DNA from: Bactrocera neohumeralis
Lineage: Eukaryota > Arthropoda > Insecta > Diptera > Tephritidae
Reading direction: 5' to 3'
Assembly (NCBI RefSeq): GCF_024586455.1
Contig: NC_065921.1
Span: 21,516,635 to 21,580,634 of the forward strand
Length of the DNA stretch: 64,000 nt
A program made the position numbers and the translations under genes. Below, piece after piece: positions 1 through 11,100 of this stretch. Under the pieces are notes generated by a model. The model made no database searches. It was not told the DNA's origin and saw nothing but the letters and a program-made list of their open reading frames with translations. Numbering within the stretch: the stretch's first letter is position 1; every line of letters begins with the position of its first letter.

Positions 1-480
1 ATGGAAAACTTTTTTATTTGAAAAGATATCTTTATGAAAATTCGGCATGAATCAATATGGAAGGCAGCGTCACAACTTCCGAACAAATTCCTCCGATCGG
101 ACTAGTATAGCATATAGCTGCCATACAAACTGATCGATAAAAATCAAGTTCTCTGGAAAAAATTTTAGTTTGACGAAATATCTTCAAGAAATTTGGCATG
201 AATTAATGATTAAAGCAGTGCCACAACTTCCGATAAAATTCTTCAGATCGGACTACTAAAGCATATAGTTGTCATACAAACTGTTCCATAAAAACAAGTT
301 ACTATATGGAAAACTTTTTCATTTGACAACATATCTTCAAGAATTTTTGGCATGAAATAATATCCAAGGCAACGCCACAACCTCCGATTAAATTTTTCAG
401 ATCGACATTATTATCCAAGGCTACGCCACAATCTCTACTCTCTGAGATACATATCTTTATATACTCTTTAACAGGTTTTT
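1..480 (+). repeat. Repeat A, about three tandem sub-units
   Basis: Three successive units of roughly 150 bp share the same order of motifs: 'gaaaactttttt', 'gatatctt', 'ggcatgaat', 'ccacaact', 'cagatcggac', 'catatagctg', 'catacaaactg'. The units differ by scattered substitutions, so they are old. The same family occurs elsewhere in the window on both strands. No coding capacity is visible. The segment lies in the intron upstream of the exon at 538. That it is part of a non-autonomous mobile element is inference; I cannot name the family. Confidence 0.75.
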
Positions 481-537
481 TTTGTTTGTTATTATTTTTT
501 AATATCATTATTTATATTGCTTCGCTTTGACTTCCAG

Positions 538-741
538 GTCCAATGGAAATACCGCCTTGAAAACATCGACGTCTTTACGCCCACAGACAAGGGACTGGAA
601 ATCAGACTGAAAAAACAAAACAAAAAAGTAATGGGCATGTTTTCAACTAACGAAGTGGTTCGCAAACAAATCACCATAAAGGATTCAAAACGTCGTGATC
701 ATTTAATTGAAATACTGGAATCTCAACACAAGAAAGTGTAA
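538..741 (+). CDS. Last coding exon of a gene running off the left edge; possible VPS13-type C-terminus
   Basis: A pyrimidine-rich acceptor (ttgacttccag) is followed at 538 by an open frame in phase 0 that ends at a TAA at 739-741, giving 67 residues. The segment starts VQWKYRLENIDVF and contains a basic stretch, the run MGMFSTNEVV, and a charged helix ending in ESQHKKV. The pattern of short beta strands followed by a terminal amphipathic helix resembles the end of a PH-like domain. The C-terminal PH-like tail of VPS13 lipid-transfer proteins is my best guess, from general similarity only. The upstream exons lie outside the window. The exon itself is well supported; the family name is not. 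Alternatives are other proteins ending in a PH or FERM-like fold. Confidence 0.55.
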   Translation, partial: VQWKYRLENIDVFTPTDKGLEIRLKKQNKKVMGMFSTNEVVRKQITIKDSKRRDHLIEILESQHKKV

Positions 742-2040
742 CCTTTTCTTCCGCTTAATATGCGTCATGTGCGGCAGCCTTAGATGCTCATCGTCATCAT
801 CATACTCACAACATAAATGTTTCAAAAATCAATGGCTGCAAGCTACATAAGCAAGTTGAAGCGCTTTTAAGCTGCAAACGCAACACAAACGACATAAATT
901 CAACATCGATTGAGTGCGCACCGAAAAATGTTTACTAAAACAAGCAGAAATAAACAGAATTATGAGAATTGATATTTTAAAATACTAAAGATAAGCATAT
1001 TGCTGTTTTATAAAAATCAAGCACTATGTACTTTTAATCACTAACTTATAAGCTTTTCTAACGTGGATACGCATTTCTTTGATTATATCTTTTGAAATTT
1101 ATTTTCTTTAGATTTATATTTTGAAATTTTTTTTTAAATATTTTTATTTCTTTTAATTTTGTAAAAAATTTTTCTTATATTCCGATACTGTTACGTATAA
1201 TATTGTACACGCTCTTTCGTACACTTGTACACCACCACAGCGCCGGGTATTTTGTTTTTTTGTAGGGGAGTCGTTTGTACCGAACCTTAATGAAATGTTT
1301 TCCGTCTTTTATCGTTTTACATCACGAGACTACCTCGTTGTTACTGCTAAAGCAAGAAAGCAAACAATAATTTTCCTCTGAATTACTACTATTACTTTTT
1401 TATACATACTGAATACTTCACAAAAATATATAATGTACCTAAATACATATATACATAGTACATATATTCAATGAAATAGTTAGCATAAATCACATACATA
1501 GTTTTGTTACTAAAAATTCAATGAATAAATACAAACGATATTATTGTTGTTGTAGTTACATTTTTACGTTGAACTTTTTTATAATTGTTAGCAATCATAG
1601 TGAGAAGAAAACTGAAAGTGTCACATATGTAGCATGAAAAGAGTGAGCCTTTTTCCATGGCACCTTTCATCGATTTCCGAAGGCATACATAATAAAAAAA
1701 AGAAAACATTTAAATAACGTTTCATGAATACTATATATCTATTTTACACCAAAGTATTGCGCTTTTTGGCCGTATGTCTGATCATTTTTGTTTGGTATTC
1801 TGGCCTTCAAAGGAAACTCTGTTTTGCTGCGATAGTTGAATAAACAACACAATAATGCATACAATAAATTCACAATATACACTTATAAATGTATTATGTT
1901 AATATACATACGATTTTTACACACATATATATATAAAATATATATTTACAATCATATAAATGTTATCTGAAATAAATGTGCGAAAATATTGAAAATAATT
2001 AAGTACGGTGGTGTTTTTGTAGAATGAAGGGAGCTTAATA
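742..2040. other. 3' UTR and AT-rich intergenic DNA
   Basis: The first 200-250 bases probably form the 3' UTR of the preceding exon; an AATAAA occurs near 947. The rest is AT-rich with TACATA-type microsatellite. The ORF on the minus strand at 1518-1709 has no recognisable motif and is not accepted as a gene. Confidence 0.5.
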
Positions 2041-2900
2041 CTACTATGAGACAAGACTTTGTTCGTAATTTTAAAATTCTTAATTTATTTCCAACCTATG
2101 CCGTTCAACTCAAAGTAATCATCCCTGACCCCAATACACCAGTGCCACACCTTTTTCCAATCATCGAAACAGTTGCTAAAGTAAATTTTTGGAATAGCCT
2201 TCAAGGCGCGTAGTGATTTAATGTCTTCAATTGACTCAAAATGGCTTCCACGGAGCGGTTGTTTGAGTTTTCTGAGTAGCCACAAGTCACACGGAGCTAA
2301 ATCCGGCAACTACGGTGGTTGCGGCTCGAAATTGGTTGAAAATTTGGCGAAAAACTCACGAAGAATCAATGCATAATGCGACGGTGCATTATTGTCGTGC
2401 AAAAACCAAGAGTTTTCGGCCCATAACTCTGGCCACTTTTTACGGATAGCCTCTCACAAACGACGCACAACACCCAAATCGTTTTCCTTGTTGACAGTTT
2501 AGACGGTCGGAAGGAATTCGCAATGCACTACACCTCGATAATCGAAGAAAACTCAACATAACCTTGATTTGTGAGCTGCTTTGACGTTGAGTTTTCGGCT
2601 TCTTCTTACCTTTGCCACGATATTCAGTCGATTGTTAACCTGTTTCTGTGTCGTAAGCATAGATCCAATACTCATTGCCAGTAATAATACGTTTCATGTC
2701 ATTCTGGTAGTCGGAAAGCATTACCGTTAAACGTCGATTTTCAGTCAATCTCAAGCCTTCAGCAGATTTCTCAGTTGTTAATAAAACATTTCGTAAATTT
2801 TTTGTTCTAACCAGCTTATTTCGAAATGTCAAAATTAAGTCTGATAACAAAAGTTTCGAATTCACATGAATTCAGTGAAAGCAAATTATGTGTATTCGTA
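2041..2900 (-). mobile_element. Degraded mariner (DD34D) transposon
   Basis: Minus-strand reading recovers mariner transposase in order: RRLTV, KRIITGNEYWIYAYDTETG, a decayed middle, then MPDLAPCDLWLLRKLKQPLRG and FESIEDIKS. Several frameshifts and stops separate these pieces. The first catalytic Asp, normally in GDE, is Asn here (GNE), so the copy is dead even apart from the breaks. The left end begins CTACTATGAG and continues to a partial AAGACTTT, matching the terminal repeat of the copy at 42203-43019. No matching right terminal repeat is visible, so the N-terminal end is truncated or rearranged. Confidence 0.85.
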
Positions 2901-3109
2901 GCGGAAATTCGTATTCGTAGCTTTACTACGATGAAATGGGTAACTTGATATTTCGAATTCCATTAATTCGTTCAGAGTTGACATTCGCTTTTTGCGAACT
3001 TTAAGAGCGACTTTTGATACTTCATCTAGTCACTTGAAATACGAAACTCGTAGATATCTAAAATGAGTTCTAGATAATGCTGGACAGAAGTATAAGAGGT
3101 GTTCTAGCG

Positions 3110-4190
3110 TCTTACCTCCATGCACTTTCGCAAGTATCATCGTTACTTATTACCATACTGCTCGTATGCGATAGTAGTAAGTGCAGTTCCTTACAGACCG
3201 TGTGAGTAAAAAGCATACATGTTTTCCTTCGAGCCTCTTGCACATGACTTGGAGGTTTTGCATGTCCATAAGTCATTCCATCTCGCAGTAATCTGTCTGT
3301 CAGCCCTTTTGGAAATTTCATTGCAAATTGTTTTTAGTGATTTGTTTCAAGAGGCAAACGTATGCCACGTTAGTAGTCTAATCAAGTATTTCCTTTCCCG
3401 GAAATCCCTTGTGGCCTACATATATCTACTACTGCCTATCTGCTTCTAAGGACAATCCCTGTTTTAATTGCCGCCTGGTCTAGCCGCCTGGCTATCGAAT
3501 TTTGATAAAATATAAATCTTCTTTATGTTTGTTTCCTGCGTTGTTAGCTATTACAGCTATCCTAGATCTCAAAGACTTCCGCTTGGAAGATACTGCATTA
3601 TTTCGGAAGCCTAAAGGATCGTCTGATATTTCGCTCCGAGCAATCGACACACCATTAGCCATTTTTATCCGTCTGTATAAACGTAATAAGTTCCGCAGGC
3701 GAGTCACGTGCTCCTGCGCTAACTTACTTAGTCAGACTTGAAACCTGAGGGTATCTATTTTATAAACCAACCCCCATTTATTGAGCTATGCTAGAAGATC
3801 GTTTCGGAGAATTTACATAACGCCACCAATCCTGCAGCTGGATTGGCTGCAGAGCTTTCCACTGCAATGTAGGTTGAGTAGCTTTCCCAGTAAATCCGTT
3901 AGAGTGGTTTTTAGCGCTCTCTTTATGCGGAGAAAAGCGAGTCGCTGTATCCACTCCAGCGATTTTCTCTAAAGGATTTTGTTGACAGCGGTTCGCCACA
4001 CCAAAGCACCGTACAACATGTGTATTACCATTGCATGATTACTTTAAGCATCTTCTTTCATATCTATAGGGCACCATTGGATTTTATCACTCCATTGAGT
4101 TTCGACATCAGTTGGCTATCCAAAACTTTTTCCAGCTATATGGGGTACTCATTAATTGCTAACTTAACTGCGTTAAGCCTCTGGGGTTTC
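3110..4190 (-). pseudogene. Jockey-like non-LTR retrotransposon remnant (RT thumb plus RNase H)
   Basis: Read on the minus strand through several frameshifts, the order fits the C-terminal half of an insect non-LTR polyprotein. An RT thumb region with YGALVWRTAVNK lies near 4040-3970. An IQRLAFL...LLNLH segment follows near 3960-3870. RNase H pieces come next (YTDG.KMANGV near 3690, then LGFRNNAVSSKRKSL). A degraded WV.GHKGFPGK segment near 3430 and a tail near 3340-3170 complete it. YTDG, FRLP and GHxGxxGN-like motifs in this order are typical of the RNase H domain of these elements. Clade assignment is tentative. Confidence 0.65.
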
Positions 4191-4450
4191 CATGTCAGGA
4201 AAGTACTTTGTCAAATCAAATATTTTCTATACAGAGACTTGAGTTTGATCGATCAGCTATATCCTAAAGTATTCGTTTATCGGCGGTTTCAACAAATGGG
4301 CAGCTTCTTGAGGAGAAAAAGATATGTCCAAAGTTTCTGATCGATCTCTAAAAATCTGTGGAACTAGTTCTCGTATATAAAGACGAATAAAGACATGGAC
4401 GTGGCTTAACCGGCTCAGCTCATCACGCTGGTCATTTATGGATATAGTAC
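4190..4450 (-). repeat. Repeat A, 5' portion, inverted
   Basis: The reverse complement carries the 5' signature of repeat A: a GTGACGAGCTGA-like block, a block resembling GCCATGTCCGTC, 'gatatc' and 'gcagcttctt' motifs, then the 'catatagctg' unit. It matches the order seen in the fuller copy at 32000-32575. Confidence 0.65.
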
Positions 4451-5184
4451 ATATGTATATTATTTATGGGATCTGGGCAAACTTAAAATATCTCGTTAAA
4501 GGTATAACAAGTTATCTTAATAACAAAAAAATCGTTTACTAGATAATGTTGCTTTGAGACTACAAATTAACTTTAAAATTGATACGTTCGATGGTTCCGT
4601 GTACCATTGTAGCCTGATTTAAAAAGTTCAGAGTCATATGCTGACTGTGCGGGAAGCTTCGGTACTACAGCGTAGGGTTTGGGAGTTTTGTTCACTATTC
4701 TGTCAATTTAAGTCTACTTTAAGTCAAAAAAAATTAAACTTTTTGAAAATTTTAGATTGGCCTAAAGCTTAATAAAACCAGATACGTTTATTTTAATAAT
4801 TTTGAATTCAAAAATGTATATAATAGGTTTAAAAACTTCAAAATACAAAAGCCACTATTAGTTCTTTATATTGTGTTGGTCTAAAATCAAAATCAGTCAT
4901 ACATGCAATCCAATAATTTATTTTAGAGGCAAACTTAGACCATCAATGGTTAAAGGAAACACCAAGGAGTTTTATATTAATACTAACAAAAATTATTTAT
5001 TCCAAACAGTTCTTTAATAAAATAATGAATACTTTTACGCTTGAAACTTTTACAAGAGCGCTTACATAACTAAATATTATCAAAAGAGAGTCATTAATTA
5101 TTTGAGTGCCTATCACACGATGCACCAACTAGCGTCGCTCTTACACGGTAACGTTTTTTCCGATTTAATACTGGCAACGCTGTG
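4451..5184. other. Intergenic and 3' UTR of the PH-domain gene
   Basis: AT-rich with no coding signal. For the minus-strand gene ending at 5185, a polyadenylation signal AATAAA reads on the minus strand at 5001-4996, about 185 bases past the stop codon, so about 5000-5184 is probably its 3' UTR. Nothing else is recognisable. Confidence 0.5.
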
Positions 5185-8100
5185 CTATATTTTCTTTAAG
5201 AAACTGCTCGGTGGCGTTGTCACAGTCATTATGGGCTCATAATTATTACAATCTTTGTCGCAGAAGGAACTCAGTGAGGCCACAGCACTGCCCGCCAACG
5301 TCTCCATTGTGAGCATGCCCATGTGTGCGCTCGTCTCAAACTCTTTGATTATCAGATCGACTTTGCTCTTCATGGTGCTGTCGACACCGGCGCTGCAACT
5401 CGAAAAGGTGTTCTTCAGTATCGGTGATGAGGGATTACTGCTATTAGTGTGTAAGCCATCATTGCCACCACCACCACCACCACCATCGACAGCATCATGC
5501 GAATCGAGGCTTTGTAGTAGATTTTCCTTTTCACTTTGTTTACACTTGGCCGGCGAGGATGGCGCCGAACTCGACGAGCTTGTGCTGCGACCCGAAGATG
5601 TTGTCTTGTTCATGCGATTGAAAAACCATTTATCAAAGCATTTCACACCCACACGATCGTTAACACTAACAGTGTTGTTGCTGCTGTTGTTGTTGTTGTT
5701 GCTCGGACTGCCATGCACGCTGTTGTTACTCTTCTGTGGACTGACATTTGGTGTAGTGGACTTGCGTTGTTTCTTGTTCTCCTTCACTGTGTTCGGTGAG
5801 GTTGGTGTTAACGCCAAAGCTTCCACATCGCTGGCACTGCTGCCGGAGTAAGTTTTTATGAGCGCCTTTTTTAAGCGTTCCGGCGTTGGACCTCCGGACA
5901 GCTGACTAGACAACTTGCTATGCACATCCTTGACAATTGATTGAAACTCGAGTTTCTCGGTGTTGGGTACGCTGTTTTCGTTTAAATTCAATAGTTCGGC
6001 GGTTTCCAACTCCGATTGACTTGTGTCAGCCGATTTAACAGGTTGCGGTGGATATTTGGGTATGTCGTATTCCAGTTCATTGATCAAGTCAACTGTGGCT
6101 GTTGCATCCTTCTTGCTTGGTAAATTAGGTTTAGGCTTGTTCGATGTTTTTTCTGTTTGAAAGAGCGGTGAGGGTTCTTCGTAAATGCAATCGTGCGTTG
6201 GCGCATTGTTTATGTGACTCATAAATGTCATTTTCTTGGCCATAGGCGGTGTTGGCAGTTTTCTTGTATTCCTTATCAAACTGGCCGGCGATGTGTCTCC
6301 ACGTATGGCCGCTTCGACGGCGATAATCCATTCTTTGGCATCCACCTCACTATTGGCTTGGAAGAGAAATTTCTTATTGGGATCGGCTGTTGTAATTTGA
6401 AAACACACTTCACGTCGCTTGCCCTCGCCATAGTGTTCGATTTCGACGCCGTTGTGCTTTAAATACAATGTTATCGTTGGATGTGCTGACGTGGGTCCGT
6501 CGGCATAGCACAGCAGCCAATCGTCAAGCACACCGCAGTAGTATTTTTTACACTGATCGAAGAACAGACGTTTCTCGACGCGTTGCAACTGTCCAAATTT
6601 GGTGGCGTGCTGAATGGAAAGATGTCCGGCTGGTAAATCCATATATGGACAATCAATGGCCTGCATGGGTTCGAGCTCTGGTGTTATTGCCTTTTGCATT
6701 TCGTCTCTGTCATGGCTGGAAACTTGGCATATATCGTAGTTTTGGGAGCTGTTATCATCTTCATTCGCATCGCTATCCTCCTCATCTACGTCAACATCCT
6801 CATCACTGTACGCTTTACTGTTGGTTTTGTTGCCAACTCGCCCCGAACAACGAAACGTTTTATCGCTTTTCATGTCACTATTCCACTCATCATACCAACT
6901 GTTTGCTAAAATATGCAATTGAAAAGAAAAAATGAAATTAAGTTTTAATTGAATGCTATTTTACATTAATTAACTCATGGCTGTTTGTATTGTATTTGTA
7001 GTGGTGGGCAGCGCCCAGAGGTCAAGCATTTAGTACTTACATTTTTTGCCACTCGTTCTGCCGCCACCGCCTCCGCTCATATCCAAGTAGGATGCGTCTT
7101 CATGCGATCGCTCTGTCTGCTTCGTAATGTTCTTTGTTGCATTATTGCCTTGCTTGCTCGCTGTTGTGTGTCTTGTGTGCGCTTGCATTGACGGGTCATT
7201 GACCCTATTAGCTCCATTGATTCCATCATAAACTTCGTTTGACTCCATTTTACCATTGACAATAATGGACTTATTGTTATTGAGCGTTGTTGCATTGGCA
7301 TCTTTCAGCGCGTAGTTCGCTAGGAGCATCTCACAGCGTATCAAGAGTTTGAGCGTCGCATCTGCCTCAGTTACATGAAACATATTCGAGGTATTCTCAT
7401 AGTCGGATGTCTCGAGTGAGGCGCGGAAATGTTCGCGTACATCTGAAATTTGTTGGAAAGCGAAATTTTTGTAATTTACTAAACTGCAGATTTAATTTTT
7501 TATTTTCATTTCAAGAAAAGTGCTGTAGAGTCGCATGGAATATATGGTGATCATGCTAATTTAGAAGCAAATCTTGGGTTAAGGGGACAATGCTCAGTGT
7601 TTGGTAGGATCAGGGTGTGGTATATCATGAGCTTCTATCTGGTGAAACTGTTCATACTAATCGCTACAGACAACAAATGGCCAATTTGAACCATGCATTG
7701 ATCGAAAAACGACCAAAATGGTCCAGATGACACGGCAAAGTAATTTGGTTACACGCCAATTCACCTGCTCACAAAGCAAAATCGGTTAAGGATACAATCA
7801 AAGTTCTTGGTGCTACCCCAAGTTAGTACTTCACACTAACCACTTTAGTACTTCATACTACTGGACCATTTATTAAAGGTGGGTGGTATCAAACTCATCG
7901 TCCCATTTTAAAATCGGTTCTTGAGAAGCTCCTTTGTGCCATGTTCGGTGTAAAATTTCAAATATCTCTGACGCATTTATTGGGTTATTGCTTTTTATCT
8001 TGCAGCAGTTTTCAACATAACTGTTATATCGGAAATGGGCGGAGTTATAGACCAATTTAACCAGTGCCGAAAAGATTTGTAGCTGGCAAATGTTGTTTTC

Positions 8101-11100
8101 GAGTTACAACCGCTATGTTGAAAGCCACAAGTACGATAACTCAATGAATAAATGACCACAAGCATTATATTTCACAATCATGATGGTAGGAAAGGACTTT
8201 ATAGGAGTATATATAAAAATTGGACATTGGGCGTGACTCTGCCCACCTTTATATGAAATCCTATAGCTTAGGAACTACTTGGCCGATTTCAAAAAACTTT
8301 GGTATGTGAGTTTATTGAGACATTTCTAGCGTATACAGCGAAAATCGGATGACAACCACCTCTACTTTCCACATAAACAAATTTCAAGCTCCTTCCGACT
8401 TCACTTTAAAGAAATCAAACATCAATGAATTTATCCCAATAAAAGTTTGAACAAATAATGCGCTGAAGGTATTTCATCTTACGATCAAAAATTGTCGAAA
8501 TCGGACTATACATTTTCAAGGACCCAGACACCAGATAAATGAACCCCAATGTGTATGACTAATTTGTACCGAACATATCGGTCAATCTGTGAGGTCTAGT
8601 ATTGAAATCTTACAAGTTGCGAGAGTATAAAATGTTCGGTTATACCCGAACTTAGCCTTCCTTAATTGTTTCTGCTTGTTTTGGATATATATACATATCT
8701 CTGAACAATGAACTTGCAGTCTTTGCATTATATGAAAAATCGAATATTGGCGCACCAAAAATCATCTAACTTTTCAGCCAAATTCTAAATTACTTTTTAA
8801 AGTCTGCTATTTTGTTAAATCGAAATTTTTTTAACAATCCTCGGGCATTGCCATAGTTCAGCTGGCTAGGTCAAATCCTTCGAATGAATGAAAACAGCCC
8901 AGCCCTGAAAGTATTCGACACAATACCCATCAGGGGAAGCAGAGTATGAGGAAGACCTCCACTCCGTTCGAAAGACCAGGTGGAGAAGGATCTGGCTACA
9001 CTTGGAATTTCCGATTGGCGCCAAAAAGTGAGGCACAGTGAGAGCCGTAATCATTGCAGCAATTTACTTAGTAACTGGGGTTAAAAATTATATTTTTTGT
9101 TTTAGAATTTTGTTTTTTTTTTGTATACTCATTAATTAGACAGCTTTACAAAAACAATTTTTTTTGGTTATTTTGATATTTTAGCAAATTTTGATGCTTT
9201 AAAGTGCCCTGTTTGCCCTGTTTACGATCTTCTTCATGAAAACATTGAATGTGCTCTTGTTTATAAGATAATTACATATAACATATTTTAATAAATATCG
9301 GTTTGTTGGTAATAAAAATTTAGTTTCCAGTCGTTTAGGGTTCATCATCACGTGATCCTTAATCTCAGGCTCCTTACCGAAAATGTGCGGAAAATTTTGT
9401 AGAAAGTTTTAAAGGTTTCTCAAAATGAACTCAGTCACTTAATACGTGATCAAGTTAGGAAAAATAAAAAAAAAAATTGTCACAGGATAGGATATTGTTT
9501 TGGTGACATTGGCAAAAAATTTCCGAATTCATTGTGGAAAAGTTGAAAGGTGGAGTATTTGTTGGTTATCAAATGCGGCAATTAAAGAAATTATGAAGAA
9601 ATTGCACAAAATCTGCTGACAAACAGACTCCAGGAGCACATTTGAGTATCAACTTAGACACATTTGAGCATAAACTTAGACAGACTATTTCCGTAACAAA
9701 CTGGATGAATTTTCGAATTATTTGGGATATTATGGTGAGCAACAGGGAGAGCGGTTCAACCAGGATCTAAATGTGATGGAAGAGAGGTATCAATGTTGAT
9801 TGGATCGTCATCTGACGGCGGATTACTTCTTGAAAAGAAAAAAAAAGTCGATTGGAAAATTCTAAAAGAAAAGGTCATAAAAGGCGTTGCATTGAAATAT
9901 AGCATATGTATGTATGTATATTTTCGACATTTGTCACTATGTTTATATCGTTAACTTCCTTATTTTTTAAAACAAAACTGGCATTACAAAGATTTCAGTA
10001 AAATTTTACAAAACAATTGATAATTTCATGAAATGTGGGCACAAATATATCCAAAATCAATCTTACTAGGTATCTAGGGCAACAATATCACTGTAGACCA
10101 GTGTTATGTATACCTGTAAATACTTATATCCTCAAAAGTCTAAAACGTTGTAAGCAGAAGTTTTCATTATAAAAAACTCTCTAGAATCACACTTGGTGTG
10201 CCCTTAAAGGTAAATCATAACGGTATGCAAGAGTTGTATTAACGGAACAACCTAATTATGAAGCAGTACTTTGACTATGTTTGATCTTCAAGTCTAGATT
10301 TTAGTGTGACTCACCAGCCCTGAGCATTACAAACGGTCAACTTGCTGCTTGTAAAAAAATATTTTTCTTGCCGCCGTTCACATACCGTTAATTTACAATA
10401 AAGATAATAGAGACAGAGATAAGCACAGTATATCATTTTAGTTAAAGCGGGCGAAAACAATCTCAGCGGAAAGCGATTTAGAGCCACATGCACCCTAATA
10501 AACGAAGTAATTGTGAGCGGAACTATAAATCGCAATTAAAAGCGCTAAAGCGCAAGTTAATGATGTAATGAGATTTGTTTTTTGTTTTTGTTTTTGGAAA
10601 ACAGTTGAGCAACTAACCCCTTGGTCCCAGCTAAGCAGCAGCATAAACTGTCAAACGAACTAAGCTTTTTTGGAGCAAAAGTCAAATAACGTTAGTTTAA
10701 TGAAAGGTGTGTGTGTGTATGTATATATTGAAGCTAAGTATGTTTGTAGAAAAGAAATTTAAGCTATTAAAATGAAATTAAAGTTACAAAATAAAGTAAA
10801 ATCGTGATTGTTGTAATATGAATTACCTTACCCTTAAATTTATTAGATTTTTTTCAGTTTTTCTTATAAAAATATGTACACACTTTTCAAAATTTCTCCC
10901 GTATAACGGGTGATCCAAGTAGAGATACTTTTTCCGATAGCCTTTTTTTGACAGATCACGCGCGAGTCGTGTCAAGCTGTCATGCTATTTTTTGTTCAGT
11001 ATTTCAGCATTTATTATTGGATAATATTCGACCGGTCTAAGTTCAGCGCGTAGTGAAGAAAAAATAGCAGCCGTAGCTGAAAGTGTACACGAAGACCGTG

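Noticed and set aside
5255..5851. 198-codon plus-strand ORF opposite the PH-domain gene
   Set aside because: It is the antisense of the low-complexity exon; its Leu/Pro runs mirror Asn/Gly runs of the real protein.
6468..6935. 155-codon plus-strand ORF opposite exon 3
   Set aside because: Shadow of the PH-domain coding sequence, no motif of its own.
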